From an uncultured Lachnoclostridium sp. (GTDB taxonomy: Bacteria > Bacillota > Clostridia > Lachnospirales > Lachnospiraceae), in the NCBI GenBank assembly GCA_930986645.1, contig CAKNJS010000004.1:54120-118119 (forward strand): a DNA stretch of 64,000 nucleotides. Direction: 5' to 3'. The stretch's first letter is position 1. The number at the start of each line of letters is the position of its first letter. Below the pieces are notes generated by a model. The model had not been told where the DNA came from. It saw nothing but the letters and a program-made list of their open reading frames with translations, and ran no database searches. Positions 55,134 through 62,760 of this stretch are shown in pieces. A program made the position numbers and the translations under genes.

Positions 55134-55140
55134 AACTAAT
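55117..55140. promoter_or_regulatory. probable DtxR-family operator over the feo -10 box
   Basis: AATAGTTAG-CATATA-CTAACTAAT, an inverted repeat with eight of nine arm positions matching. It covers the -10, so repressor binding would exclude RNA polymerase. Its TTAG/CTAA core recalls DtxR-type boxes. Confidence 0.65.
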
Positions 55141-55153
55141 GGAAAGAAGATAA

Positions 55154-55195
55154 ATGAAAAATATTATCAATCTCAATAAGGAGATTTTAATATGA
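55154..55195 (+). CDS. possible leader peptide 1 of the feo operon
   Basis: MKNIINLNKEILI, 13 residues, GGAAAG 7 bases upstream of the ATG, starting ~15 nt after the predicted transcription start. Its TGA overlaps the ATG of the next micro-ORF. No family known to me. Confidence 0.35.
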   Translation: MKNIINLNKEILI

Positions 55196-55239
55196 TTGGA
55201 AAGAGGGTTTTCTTATGCCGCTTACAATGGCATCGATAG
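55192..55239 (+). CDS. possible leader peptide 2 of the feo operon
   Basis: MIGKRVFLCRLQWHR, 15 residues, preceded by AAGGAG at ideal spacing. It shares ATGA with leader 1 and reads through the feoA start in another frame, stopping 25 bp inside feoA. Translation would cover the feoA ribosome binding site (GAGGG), so it may couple or attenuate feoA translation. Confidence 0.4.
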   Translation: MIGKRVFLCRLQWHR

Positions 55240-55424
55240 GCGAAATTAATACCATCCGGAGAGTCGGAGGAAATGATGAGACGAAAAGATTCCTTGAAAA
55301 TCTCGGGTTTGTTGCGGGGACGGAAGTCACCGTGTTATCTGCAATCGGCGGCAACGTGATCGTAAATATCAAAGATTCACGTGTCGCCATTAATGCTGAT
55401 ATGGCGCGGCATATAATGATCTGA
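55215..55424 (+). CDS. feoA: ferrous iron transport protein A, first copy
   Basis: 69 residues in the SH3-like FeoA fold (ASIGEINTIRRVGG, FLENLGFVAGTEVTVLSAIGGNVIVNIKDSRVAINADMAR). It is thought to interact with the FeoB G domain and stimulate transport. Start ATG 55215 has GAGGG upstream. It is more divergent than the second copy, lacking the PLGDP loop. Confidence 0.85.
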   Translation: MPLTMASIGEINTIRRVGGNDETKRFLENLGFVAGTEVTVLSAIGGNVIVNIKDSRVAINADMARHIMI

Positions 55425-55481
55425 TGCATTATGTCCGCTGTATATTTATACATAGTAAGCTGAGGAAAGGAGATAACGGTT

Positions 55482-55700
55482 ATGACATTAGGTGATGCAA
55501 AGGTGGGAAGCACTGTTGTTGTAACAAAGATAGAAGGTGACAGCGCCTATAAGCGCCGTATCATGGATATGGGGATTACAAAAGGCAGTGAACTCTACAT
55601 CAGAAAAGTAGCGCCGCTCGGCGATCCGGTTGAGATCACAGTCCGAGGATACGAGTTGTCCGTAAGGAAAAACGACGCACAATGCGTTCAGGTGAAATAG
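55482..55700 (+). CDS. feoA: ferrous iron transport protein A, second copy
   Basis: 72 residues. It matches typical FeoA closely: TLGDAKVGSTVVVTKIEGD, RIMDMGITKGSELYIRKVAPLGDPVEITVRGYELSVRKNDA. A strong AAAGGAGA site precedes it. Two FeoA genes before feoB are common in clostridia; the copies may have distinct regulatory tasks. Confidence 0.93.
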   Translation: MTLGDAKVGSTVVVTKIEGDSAYKRRIMDMGITKGSELYIRKVAPLGDPVEITVRGYELSVRKNDAQCVQVK

Positions 55701-55748
55701 ACTGGCACGCAGCCCAGACAGAGGCAAGGTTAAAGGAGGTATAAAGGA

Positions 55749-57932
55749 ATGGCAATAAGAATTGCACTCGCCGGAAACCCGAACTGCGGTAAGACGACGA
55801 TGTTCAACGCACTGACCGGCGCGAACCAGTATGTCGGAAACTGGCCGGGAGTTACGGTTGAGAAGAAAGAAGGTAAGGTGAAGAGCAAGAAGGCAAAAGG
55901 GGAAGAAGTCATAGTAACCGACCTGCCGGGAATCTATTCCCTTTCCCCGTATACGCTGGAGGAGGTTGTCAGCCGCGACTATGTGCTGAATGAGAACCCG
56001 GATGTGATCATTGATCTAGTGGATGCTACAAATATCGAGCGCAACCTGTATCTGACAACACAGCTTATCGAGACGGGAGTGCCGGTAGTTATCGCACTTA
56101 ATATGGCTGATCTGATTGAAAAAAGAGGCATGAAGATTGATACAAAGCGCCTTTCTATGCTGCTTGGATGCCCGATCATTGAGACGTCCGCCCTGAAACA
56201 GACGGGGCTTACGGAACTGATCGACGAGGCGGTGAAAACAGCGAAGAAAAAAGAAATCAGTCTTCCGGGAGAGATCTTCTCAAAGGAGATGGAAGACGCA
56301 GTTTCGGAAATGAAGGGGCTCCTTCCGGAAACGATCACTGATGATAAGAAAAGATGGTATGCCGTCAAGTTCCTTGAGAATGACAGTAAGGTAGTCGAAA
56401 GCGTAAAACTTCCTGCATCGGCAGCGTCAGCAGCAGCTGATCTAAGAGGAAAAATCGAGAAAAGGCATGACGATGATATAGAAAGTATTGTGACGGATGA
56501 ACGCTACAAATACATACAGCAGATCGTAAAGACAACGGTTCAGAAAGGAAAAGAAAAGCTTACCACATCGGATAAGATCGACCGTATCGTTACAAACCGT
56601 ATTCTCGGAATCCCGATCTTTATCATTATTATGTGGGCTGTATATTATGTGTCTGTCACGACAGTAGGTACGTGGGTGACAGACTGGACCAACGATGTGT
56701 TCGTTGTGGCAATTCAGGATGCCGCAGGCGGATTCTTAGGAAGCATCGGCGCGGGAGATCTGGTGACGGGACTTGTAGTGGATGGTATCATTGGCGGCCT
56801 CGGGGCAGTGCTTGGATTCGTTCCGCAGATGGCGGTATTGTTCTTGTTCCTGTCCATACTTGAAGACTGTGGTTATATGGTGCGTATTGCTTTTGTCATG
56901 GACCGTGTATTCCGTCATTTCGGACTTTCGGGCAAGAGCTTTATCCCGCTTTTGATTTCTTCCGGATGCGGTATTCCGGGAATTATGGCATCCAAGACGA
57001 TCGAGCAGGATAATGACAGACGTCTGACGATCATGACGGCAACCTTTATCCCGTGCGGCGCCAAGCTCCCGGTTATTGCCCTGATGGGCGGTGTGATCGC
57101 AGGTGAGGCAGCCGGATACACAGAAAGCTCATTTATTGCTCCTCTGATGTATTTCATCGGTATTATCGCGGTGCTTGTTGCGGCGATCATCCTGAAGAAG
57201 ACAAAACCGTTCTCAGGAAAGCCGGCACCGTTTGTTATGGAGCTTCCGCAGTATCACATTCCACAGGTCAGAACAGTCCTTCTTCATGTATGGGAAAGAC
57301 TGAAAGGCTTCATCATCAAAGCCGGAACGATTCTGTTCCTTGCATGCGTAGTAATGTGGTTCCTCGGCGGATTCGGATTTACCGATGGCGGATTTGGAAT
57401 GGTAGAGGACAGCGCAGACAGTCTTCTGGCGGCTATCGGAGGAATCATCGCACCGATCTTCATTCCTCTCGGATTTGGCGAGTGGCAGCCGGTTGCTGCA
57501 TCCCTTTCAGGATTTACAGCAAAAGAAGCAATTGTATCTACTATGGGCGTCCTTGCAAACGTAGCGGGAGATACAGAAGATGCGGTGAACGTAGCCGGCG
57601 GTGTTGCTGCATGGTTCCCGAGTGCGATGGCGGCATTCTCATTCCTGCTGTTTAATCTGCTCGACTCTCCGTGTCTGGCGGCGATTGCTGCGATGGCACA
57701 GCAGATGCAGTCCAGAAAGTGGTTCTGGTTTGCGATCGTGTTCCAGAACGTGTTTGCATACGTGATATCTCTTACAGTATACCAGATTGGTACATTCGTA
57801 CTGGGCGGAGGATTTACAGCTGGTACGGCGGTCGGATTTATCTTTGCGATCATTCTGCTCGTACTGCTGTTCAGACCTGATCCGTATAAGAACCAGAAAG
57901 TATACTCCAAACGTTCTGTACAGAACGCATAA
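55749..57932 (+). CDS. feoB: ferrous iron transporter FeoB
   Basis: 727 residues. The N-terminal G domain has G1 GNPNCGKTT (9-17), G3 DLPGIYSLSP and G4 NMAD, followed by the GDI-like helical domain. The membrane part contains two Gate domains with the conserved Cys-bearing SSGCGIPGIMASKTI and FIPCGAKLPVIALMGG, the FeoB pore-associated motifs. Full length. It imports Fe2+ into the cytoplasm. A terminator-like hairpin at 58000 follows, then genes for small accessory proteins. Strong ribosome binding site AAAGGAGG. Confidence 0.97.
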   Translation: MAIRIALAGNPNCGKTTMFNALTGANQYVGNWPGVTVEKKEGKVKSKKAKGEEVIVTDLPGIYSLSPYTLEEVVSRDYVLNENPDVIIDLVDATNIERNLYLTTQLIETGVPVVIALNMADLIEKRGMKIDTKRLSMLLGCPIIETSALKQTGLTELIDEAVKTAKKKEISLPGEIFSKEMEDAVSEMKGLLPETITDDKKRWYAVKFLENDSKVVESVKLPASAASAAADLRGKIEKRHDDDIESIVTDERYKYIQQIVKTTVQKGKEKLTTSDKIDRIVTNRILGIPIFIIIMWAVYYVSVTTVGTWVTDWTNDVFVVAIQDAAGGFLGSIGAGDLVTGLVVDGIIGGLGAVLGFVPQMAVLFLFLSILEDCGYMVRIAFVMDRVFRHFGLSGKSFIPLLISSGCGIPGIMASKTIEQDNDRRLTIMTATFIPCGAKLPVIALMGGVIAGEAAGYTESSFIAPLMYFIGIIAVLVAAIILKKTKPFSGKPAPFVMELPQYHIPQVRTVLLHVWERLKGFIIKAGTILFLACVVMWFLGGFGFTDGGFGMVEDSADSLLAAIGGIIAPIFIPLGFGEWQPVAASLSGFTAKEAIVSTMGVLANVAGDTEDAVNVAGGVAAWFPSAMAAFSFLLFNLLDSPCLAAIAAMAQQMQSRKWFWFAIVFQNVFAYVISLTVYQIGTFVLGGGFTAGTAVGFIFAIILLVLLFRPDPYKNQKVYSKRSVQNA

Positions 57933-57999
57933 TGCTGCAGATTTTTGAATTGAAATATTTCCGGCGGAACAGAAAATACCGCTTGATGAAAGAGGATAC

Positions 58000-58030
58000 A
58001 GCCGGATACTTTACAGGTGTCCGGCTTTTC
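58000..58030 (+). terminator. terminator after feoB
   Basis: AGCCGGATAC and GTGTCCGGCT form the stem and TTTT follows. Readthrough may be needed for the small genes downstream. Confidence 0.65.
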
Positions 58031-58087
58031 CGTAAAATAGTATAAGAAATAACATATTTGTCAGATAAACAGAAAGAAGGTGCGGGC

Positions 58088-58264
58088 ATGATCGCTGATA
58101 TTGTGATACTGGCCCTGATTCTGGGGTATTGTATCTTCCTCATTTATAAAGGATATAAAAACAAAAAAGCAGGAAAACCTGTGGGCTGTGCAGGATGCAG
58201 CGGGAACTGCGGGTCGTGCGGCGGATGCTCGGCGCATCCGGTTTCCACGCCGGATAAGAAATGA
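58088..58264 (+). CDS. FeoB-associated Cys-rich membrane protein
   Basis: 58 residues. One N-terminal helix (DIVILALILGYCIFLIYKGY), a basic patch, then a Cys-rich tail (VGCAGCSGNCGSCGGCSAHP) with six Cys. It fits the FeoB-associated Cys-rich family that often follows feoB in Firmicutes. The tail may hold Fe(II) or redox-sensitive metal during uptake. ATG 58088 follows AGAAGG; an upstream TTG at 58058 is unlikely. Confidence 0.85.
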   Translation: MIADIVILALILGYCIFLIYKGYKNKKAGKPVGCAGCSGNCGSCGGCSAHPVSTPDKK

Positions 58265-58278
58265 AAGGCGGTCGTGAC

Positions 58279-58413
58279 ATGGGAGATTCAACAGGATCTA
58301 TGTTCTATGCATTTGGAGCTTTTCTGCTCATATATATTATAGGAGCTTCAATCTATCAGATTTACCTGTGGATCAAAAAAAGAAAAGACCGCAGGAAATT
58401 TGAAGAGGACTGA
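58279..58413 (+). CDS. small single-helix membrane protein downstream of feoB
   Basis: 44 residues from ATG 58279 (50 from ATG 58261, which overlaps the previous stop). One membrane helix (FYAFGAFLLIYIIGASIYQIYLW) is followed by a basic end (KKRKDRRKFEED). AAAGGCGG precedes the favoured start. No family recognised. By position it belongs to the feo accessory set. Confidence 0.6.
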   Translation: MGDSTGSMFYAFGAFLLIYIIGASIYQIYLWIKKRKDRRKFEED

Positions 58414-58452
58414 CAGAAGATTTTGGAAGAATAAGCATAAAGAGGGATGGCT

Positions 58453-58815
58453 ATGGTTGATGCGGTTATTATACTTATCGTAGTAGTATTGCTGATATTT
58501 GCACTGAAAGGATCGATCAAACATTTTAAGGGCGAAGGAGCATGCTGCGGAGGCGGTTCCGTTCCCGACAGGAAGCCGAAGGCAAAGACTCTTGACGGCC
58601 CGGTGATCGGGAGACGCACGATCAAAATATCCGGCATGCACTGCCAGAACTGTGCCAACAGCGTGACGCGTGCGCTTAACGCCATTGACGGAGTTGCGGC
58701 AAAAGTAAATTTGCGGCAGAACTGTGCGGAGGTTTCCTATGACCGCGCGGTTGATGAGATTGAATTGAAACAGGCAGTGGAAAAAGCAGGGTATGAGGTC
58801 GTCAGTATTTCGTAA
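58453..58815 (+). CDS. membrane-tethered heavy-metal-associated (HMA) domain protein
   Basis: 120 residues. An N-terminal helix (DAVIILIVVVLLIFAL) and a short CCGGG stretch precede a ferredoxin-like HMA domain with the metal site SGMHCQNCANSVTRAL (GMHCxxC). The first part resembles the FeoB-associated Cys-rich proteins, so it reads as a fusion of such an anchor with a copper-chaperone-like domain. Possible role: metal chaperone delivering to the nearby ATPase. ATG 58453 is six bases after AGAGGG. Confidence 0.85.
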   Translation: MVDAVIILIVVVLLIFALKGSIKHFKGEGACCGGGSVPDRKPKAKTLDGPVIGRRTIKISGMHCQNCANSVTRALNAIDGVAAKVNLRQNCAEVSYDRAVDEIELKQAVEKAGYEVVSIS

Positions 58816-58870
58816 ACACGGACACCGGCATGAGTGCGGAGAAGAAAGAGGTTGATGTCAGGAGGCTGCG

Positions 58871-59269
58871 GTGAACAAGAAAGATCAGATAATCGAAAAG
58901 CTGAAAGAAAACGGATGCCGCATTACAAAACAGCGCCTTATGCTCATAGACATTATTCTGGAAAATGACTGTTCAAGCTGTAAGGAGATTTTTTACAAAG
59001 CGTCAAAGGCAGACCACAGGATCGGTGTCGCGACAGTCTATCGTATGATCAATGCCCTTGAGGATATCGGGGCAATCAGCCGGAAGAATATGTATAAGGT
59101 GGAATGTTCCGATAACTGCGGGGCACAGGGAGGCTGCGAGATCATACTGGATGACAATACAATCTGCCATCTTTCCCCCGGTAACTGGAATAAAGTGGTG
59201 CGGGAAGGAATGCGGCGGTGCGGATATCTGAAGAATCAGAAAATAGCAAAAATTAAAGTTGAGAATTAA
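58871..59269 (+). CDS. Fur-family regulator with unusual C-terminal metal site
   Basis: 132 residues. The N-terminal winged helix is clearly Fur-like (IIEKLKENGCRITKQRLMLIDIIL, HRIGVATVYRMINALEDIGAISRK). The dimerisation domain is short and lacks the usual HHDHxxC motif; instead it has a Cys series (VECSDNCGAQGGCEIIL, TICHLSPGN, RRCGY). It may sense metal or redox through cysteines. GTG 58871 has AGGAGG upstream. Flanked by metal genes; probable local regulator. Confidence 0.85.
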   Translation: MNKKDQIIEKLKENGCRITKQRLMLIDIILENDCSSCKEIFYKASKADHRIGVATVYRMINALEDIGAISRKNMYKVECSDNCGAQGGCEIILDDNTICHLSPGNWNKVVREGMRRCGYLKNQKIAKIKVEN

Positions 59270-59335
59270 CAGATACTTTTGAAGATTTCTCCGGGATTAC
59301 CGGTTCGTCATTGGAAAAGTATCTGTTTTATTTTC
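59268..59335 (+). terminator. terminator after the Fur-like gene
   Basis: AACAGATACTTTT pairs with AAAAGTATCTGTT and is followed by TTATTTT; an inner hairpin (CCGG...CCGG) lies in the loop. Confidence 0.75.
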
Positions 59336-59359
59336 GGCATTTTTCGGATTTCCCATGTA

Positions 59360-59376
59360 TCGATAAGATTTATCAA
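59360..59376. promoter_or_regulatory. possible operator upstream of the ATPase operon
   Basis: TCGATAAGATTTATCAA, an inverted repeat (TCGATAA/TTATCAA, one mismatch) just before the promoter at 59392. The upstream Fur-like protein could bind it. Confidence 0.4.
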
Positions 59377-59391
59377 TAGAAGGGGTTAGAT

Positions 59392-59421
59392 TTGACTACC
59401 TAAGAATATGGCTGTTATGCT
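59392..59421 (+). promoter_or_regulatory. promoter of the micro-protein/ATPase operon
   Basis: TTGACT (59392-59397), 18-bp spacer, TATGCT (59416-59421). Confidence 0.5.
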
Positions 59422-59471
59422 GTAGCAGAACCCGGAAGGTTTACATATTATTAACAAGGGAGTGGTGAACT

Positions 59472-59552
59472 GTGAAACAGCACAGATTTTGGGCGTGGGC
59501 TGCAGTCTTTTGTTTTGTGATGGTCTTTTACACCGGATATAAGCACAAATAA
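59472..59552 (+). CDS. 26-residue hydrophobic micro-protein
   Basis: MKQHRFWAWAAVFCFVMVFY followed by TGYKHK: a short basic N-terminus, one helix and a basic end. GTG start with AAGGGAG about ten bases upstream. Too short for routine gene calling. It precedes the ATPase genes and may be a small membrane subunit or regulator. Confidence 0.55.
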   Translation: MKQHRFWAWAAVFCFVMVFYTGYKHK

Positions 59553-59632
59553 TATCCGAAGCTGTCACGGAAGACTGAGCAGACATGAATGGGTACAGCA
59601 AATATTACACATATGACAGGAGGTATTTTAAC

Positions 59633-59944
59633 ATGGTAAGTGTATCTACATTAAAAAAGATTGGTTTATTCGCAGGGGGTGTCCTGTTCGGAACAGCGGG
59701 AGTGAAAGTGCTCTCAAGCAAGGATGCGAAGAAGGTATATACGAACTGCACAGCAGCTGCACTGCGCGCGAAAGACTGCGTGATGAAGACAGCGACGACA
59801 GTACAGGAGAATGCAGAGGATATCCTTGCGGAAGCTCAGCAGATCAATGAGAAGAGAGCTGCAGAAGAAGCTGCGGCTGTTCAGGCTGATGAGAGCGGCG
59901 CAGAGGATAATGGTGCGGAAGACAGCAGTGCAAAGACTGTATAG
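59633..59944 (+). CDS. small helical protein upstream of P-type ATPase
   Basis: 103 residues. A short hydrophobic helix (TLKKIGLFAGGVLFGTAGVKVL), then SSKDAKKVYTNCTAAALRAKDCVMKTAT with two Cys, then a charged coiled stretch and an acidic, Ala-rich end. I recall such proteins, possibly DUF6110, near metal ATPases in Lachnospiraceae, but could not check. Perfect AGGAGG site before ATG 59633. It ends six bases before the ATPase start, so they are co-expressed and probably work together. Confidence 0.75.
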   Translation: MVSVSTLKKIGLFAGGVLFGTAGVKVLSSKDAKKVYTNCTAAALRAKDCVMKTATTVQENAEDILAEAQQINEKRAAEEAAAVQADESGAEDNGAEDSSAKTV

Positions 59945-59950
59945 CAGGCT

Positions 59951-62038
59951 ATGAAATTTATCATAAAGCATGAGATAAAAGGCCGTCTGCGTATACATGC
60001 CGTTCAAGGGAGAATGACGTGTGCGCAGGCGGATACTCTTTGCTGGTTTCTCGGTAAACAGGAATATGTGACAGATGCAAAGGTATATGAGCGCACCGCA
60101 GATGCCGTGATCTGTTACACGGGAAGCCGCGAAGAGGTGATCGCAGTGCTCAAAGGATTCAGTTATGAAAATACGGATGTCCCCGAAAATGTACTGTCCA
60201 GCTCAGGAAGAGAGCTGAACTCAACGTTTCGGGAGCAGCTGATCACAAGGGTGCTCCTGCATTACGGCAGTAAACTCATCGTTCCGTATCCGGTCCGAAA
60301 GGTATGGCTGACGTTTAAGGCGCTGCGTTATATATGGAAAGGTCTTAAGTGCCTCGCAAGGCGGAAGATCGAGGTGCCGGTTCTTGATGCGGCAGCCATC
60401 GGCGTGTCTGTGATCCGGGGTGACTTTGACACGGCAGGGTCTGTTATGTTCCTGCTCGGCGTGGGAGAACTGCTGGAAGAGTGGACACATAAGAAATCCG
60501 TGGGCGATCTTGCCAGAAGTATGTCGCTCAATGTAAAGAAAGTATGGCTGAAGAAAAACGATCAGGAAATACTTGTCAATGCATCGGATATCCAGCCTGG
60601 TGATACGGTAGTCGTTCATATGGGAAATGTGATCCCCTTTGACGGTGAAGTGTCCGGTGGAGAAGGCATGGTCAATCAGGCGTCTCTTACAGGCGAGTCC
60701 CTTCCGGTAAGAAGAGAAACAGGTAAGACAGTCTATGCAGGAACGGTTCTGGAAGAAGGAGAACTTGAGATTCTTGTAAAGGCAGTATCCGGGTCGACCA
60801 GATTTGAGAAGATCGTGACCATGATCGAAGACTCCGAGAAACTGAAATCCGCACTGGAGAGTAAGGCGGAACATCTGGCGGACAGACTGGTGCCGTATAC
60901 ACTTCTCGGCACAGGCATCGCAGGACTTGTTACCCGCAATGTGACAAAGGCGCTTTCCGTCCTGATGGTAGACTTTTCCTGCGCGCTGAAGCTCGCTATG
61001 CCCATCGCAGTGCTTTCGGCTATCCGTGAGGCCGGCCAGCACGGTATCACAGTAAAAGGAGGAAAATATCTGGAGGCAGTGGCAGAGGCCGGCACGATCG
61101 TATTTGACAAGACCGGTACGCTGACAAAAGCAAAGCCGACAGTGAAAGAAGTTGTTGTTTTTGGAGACTATCCCGAAGACGAAGCGCTCCGTATCGCGGC
61201 GTGTCTGGAAGAGCACTTCCCTCACTCGATGGCGAAGGCAGTGGTGGACGCGGCGAAAAAGAGAAAGCTCTATCACGAAGAGATGCACTCGAAGGTGGAA
61301 TATATCGTTGCCCATGGTATTTCGTCGTATATTGAGGACAAGAAAGTCGTTATCGGCAGCAGTCATTTTGTCTTTGAAGATGGAGACTGCAGGATACGGC
61401 CGGAGATGCAGGAGCACTTTGACACTCTTCCGTCAGAGTATTCCCATCTGTATTTGGCTATTGACGGCGAGCTGACAGCGGTCATCTGCATCGAAGATCC
61501 GCTCCGGGAAGAGGCGGCGGATATGGTAAGAATGCTGAAAGAAGAGGGTCTGAAAAAGGTCGTGATGATGACCGGGGACAGTGAGCGTACAGCTGCGTCC
61601 ATTGCGGGACGTGTAGGTGTGGATGAGTATTATTCGGAAGTGCTGCCGGAAGATAAAGCGCGGTTCGTAGAGAAAGAGAAAGAAGCCGGCAAGAAAGTCA
61701 TTATGATCGGGGACGGCATTAATGATTCTCCTGCATTGTCTGCCGCAGATGCAGGGATTGCCATCAGCGACGGGGCAGAGATTGCCCGGGAGATCGCGGA
61801 CATCACTATTGCAGCAGATGACCTGCGGGTGATCGTGACGTTGAAGAGACTTGCCAATGCTATGATGAAGCGCATCCAGAGTAATTACAGAGGAATCGTC
61901 GGGATCAATTCAGCCCTCATCGCCCTTGGCGCAGGCGGGGTGATCCAGCCGACAACATCGGCGCTCCTGCACAATACTTCGACACTGGCGATCAGTCTGA
62001 AGAGTATGCAGGATCTGCTGCCGGAGGAAGAGATTTAA
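59951..62038 (+). CDS. P1B-type heavy-metal ATPase lacking the CPC motif
   Basis: 695 residues. A short N-terminal HMA-like region without CxxC (KGRLRIHAVQGRMTCAQADT), then TGES (248-251), phosphorylation site D386 (VFDKTGTLT), HP motif (HFPHSMA, 421-428) and the MIGDGINDSPAL hinge. The transmembrane metal site that is normally CPCALGLATP reads FSCALKLAMP (342-351): Phe replaces the first Cys, Ser the Pro, Lys the Gly and Met the Thr. Only one Cys remains, so the metal is uncertain; it need not be copper. Last gene of the cluster before a bidirectional terminator. Confidence 0.9.
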   Translation: MKFIIKHEIKGRLRIHAVQGRMTCAQADTLCWFLGKQEYVTDAKVYERTADAVICYTGSREEVIAVLKGFSYENTDVPENVLSSSGRELNSTFREQLITRVLLHYGSKLIVPYPVRKVWLTFKALRYIWKGLKCLARRKIEVPVLDAAAIGVSVIRGDFDTAGSVMFLLGVGELLEEWTHKKSVGDLARSMSLNVKKVWLKKNDQEILVNASDIQPGDTVVVHMGNVIPFDGEVSGGEGMVNQASLTGESLPVRRETGKTVYAGTVLEEGELEILVKAVSGSTRFEKIVTMIEDSEKLKSALESKAEHLADRLVPYTLLGTGIAGLVTRNVTKALSVLMVDFSCALKLAMPIAVLSAIREAGQHGITVKGGKYLEAVAEAGTIVFDKTGTLTKAKPTVKEVVVFGDYPEDEALRIAACLEEHFPHSMAKAVVDAAKKRKLYHEEMHSKVEYIVAHGISSYIEDKKVVIGSSHFVFEDGDCRIRPEMQEHFDTLPSEYSHLYLAIDGELTAVICIEDPLREEAADMVRMLKEEGLKKVVMMTGDSERTAASIAGRVGVDEYYSEVLPEDKARFVEKEKEAGKKVIMIGDGINDSPALSAADAGIAISDGAEIAREIADITIAADDLRVIVTLKRLANAMMKRIQSNYRGIVGINSALIALGAGGVIQPTTSALLHNTSTLAISLKSMQDLLPEEEI

Positions 62039-62055
62039 TATAAAGGGACAAAGAG

Positions 62056-62114
62056 AATCCCCTGCAGCTTTGAGATGATATTTTTTATCTATCCAAAGCC
62101 GCAGGGGGATTTTT
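62056..62114. terminator. bidirectional terminator between ATPase and ABC permease genes
   Basis: AATCCCCTGC, GCTTTG and their complements CAAAGC, GCAGGGGGATT make a strong interrupted stem followed by TTTTT. The stop of the minus-strand permease lies inside it. Confidence 0.9.
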
Positions 62115-62760
62115 ATGAGAATTTCTTCTTATAAATCTGTATAGACAGCAGGCAGCTCAGCGCAAAGATCACGACCGAAGCCGGCAGCAGGAACCAGAGG
62201 CGGACCGCTGTATCCATTGAGGTATAGCTCTCTATCCCGAAGAGCACGGTAGAGCTTCCATACAGTCCGGCGAGGATTATAGCTGCTGCGACATATATGA
62301 ACGTTCCAATCTTTTTCCCCAGCAGGAAGTAGCAGACATATACGACAGAAGTAAAGACAAGAGATCCGCAGATACTCAGCCCCCATACCGTCAGGGCCTC
62401 CCTCAGTGTGACAAGGCGCCAGAAATATACATTCGCCAGTGCGTAGATCAGGGAGATCAACAGACTGATACCAGTACAGATCAAGGACAGAAGATATTTT
62501 GATAGTACGATTTCTGCCTTTGTAAGAGGAAAAGTGATCTGAAGCTTGCCGAAATTCGCTTTTTCATCCTGTTCACAAGAAGCTTCCAGTGGAGCTGAAC
62601 CGAATATAATACTCAAAAACATCGTATAGAGTATGAAAGTATAATATGTATTTATAAATATCATCGCAAGTCCGATGAACAGTGCTCCGAATATATAGGA
62701 TGCGAGGTTTTTCTTTATGTAAAAATTTTCATATAAGTCTTTGAGTATGATCCCTTTCAT
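62113..62760 (-). CDS. ABC-2 type transporter permease
   Basis: 215 residues with six predicted helices (YIFGALFIGLAMIFINTYYTF, LICTGISLLISLIYALANVYF and others) and a cytoplasmic stretch QITFPLTKAEIVLSKYLLS that is typical of ABC_2 membrane family 5. It pairs with the upstream ATPase gene (ATGA overlap at 62757-62760). Such GntR-ATPase-permease sets export peptides or lipophilic drugs, as in the Pmt or YtrB systems; the substrate is unknown. Confidence 0.85.
   Translation of the reverse strand: MKGIILKDLYENFYIKKNLASYIFGALFIGLAMIFINTYYTFILYTMFLSIIFGSAPLEASCEQDEKANFGKLQITFPLTKAEIVLSKYLLSLICTGISLLISLIYALANVYFWRLVTLREALTVWGLSICGSLVFTSVVYVCYFLLGKKIGTFIYVAAAIILAGLYGSSTVLFGIESYTSMDTAVRLWFLLPASVVIFALSCLLSIQIYKKKFS

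Noticed and set aside
60221..61417. 398-codon minus-strand open frame inside the P-type ATPase gene
   Set aside because: Shadow frame with low-complexity His/Cys/Arg composition and no promoter or ribosome binding site.
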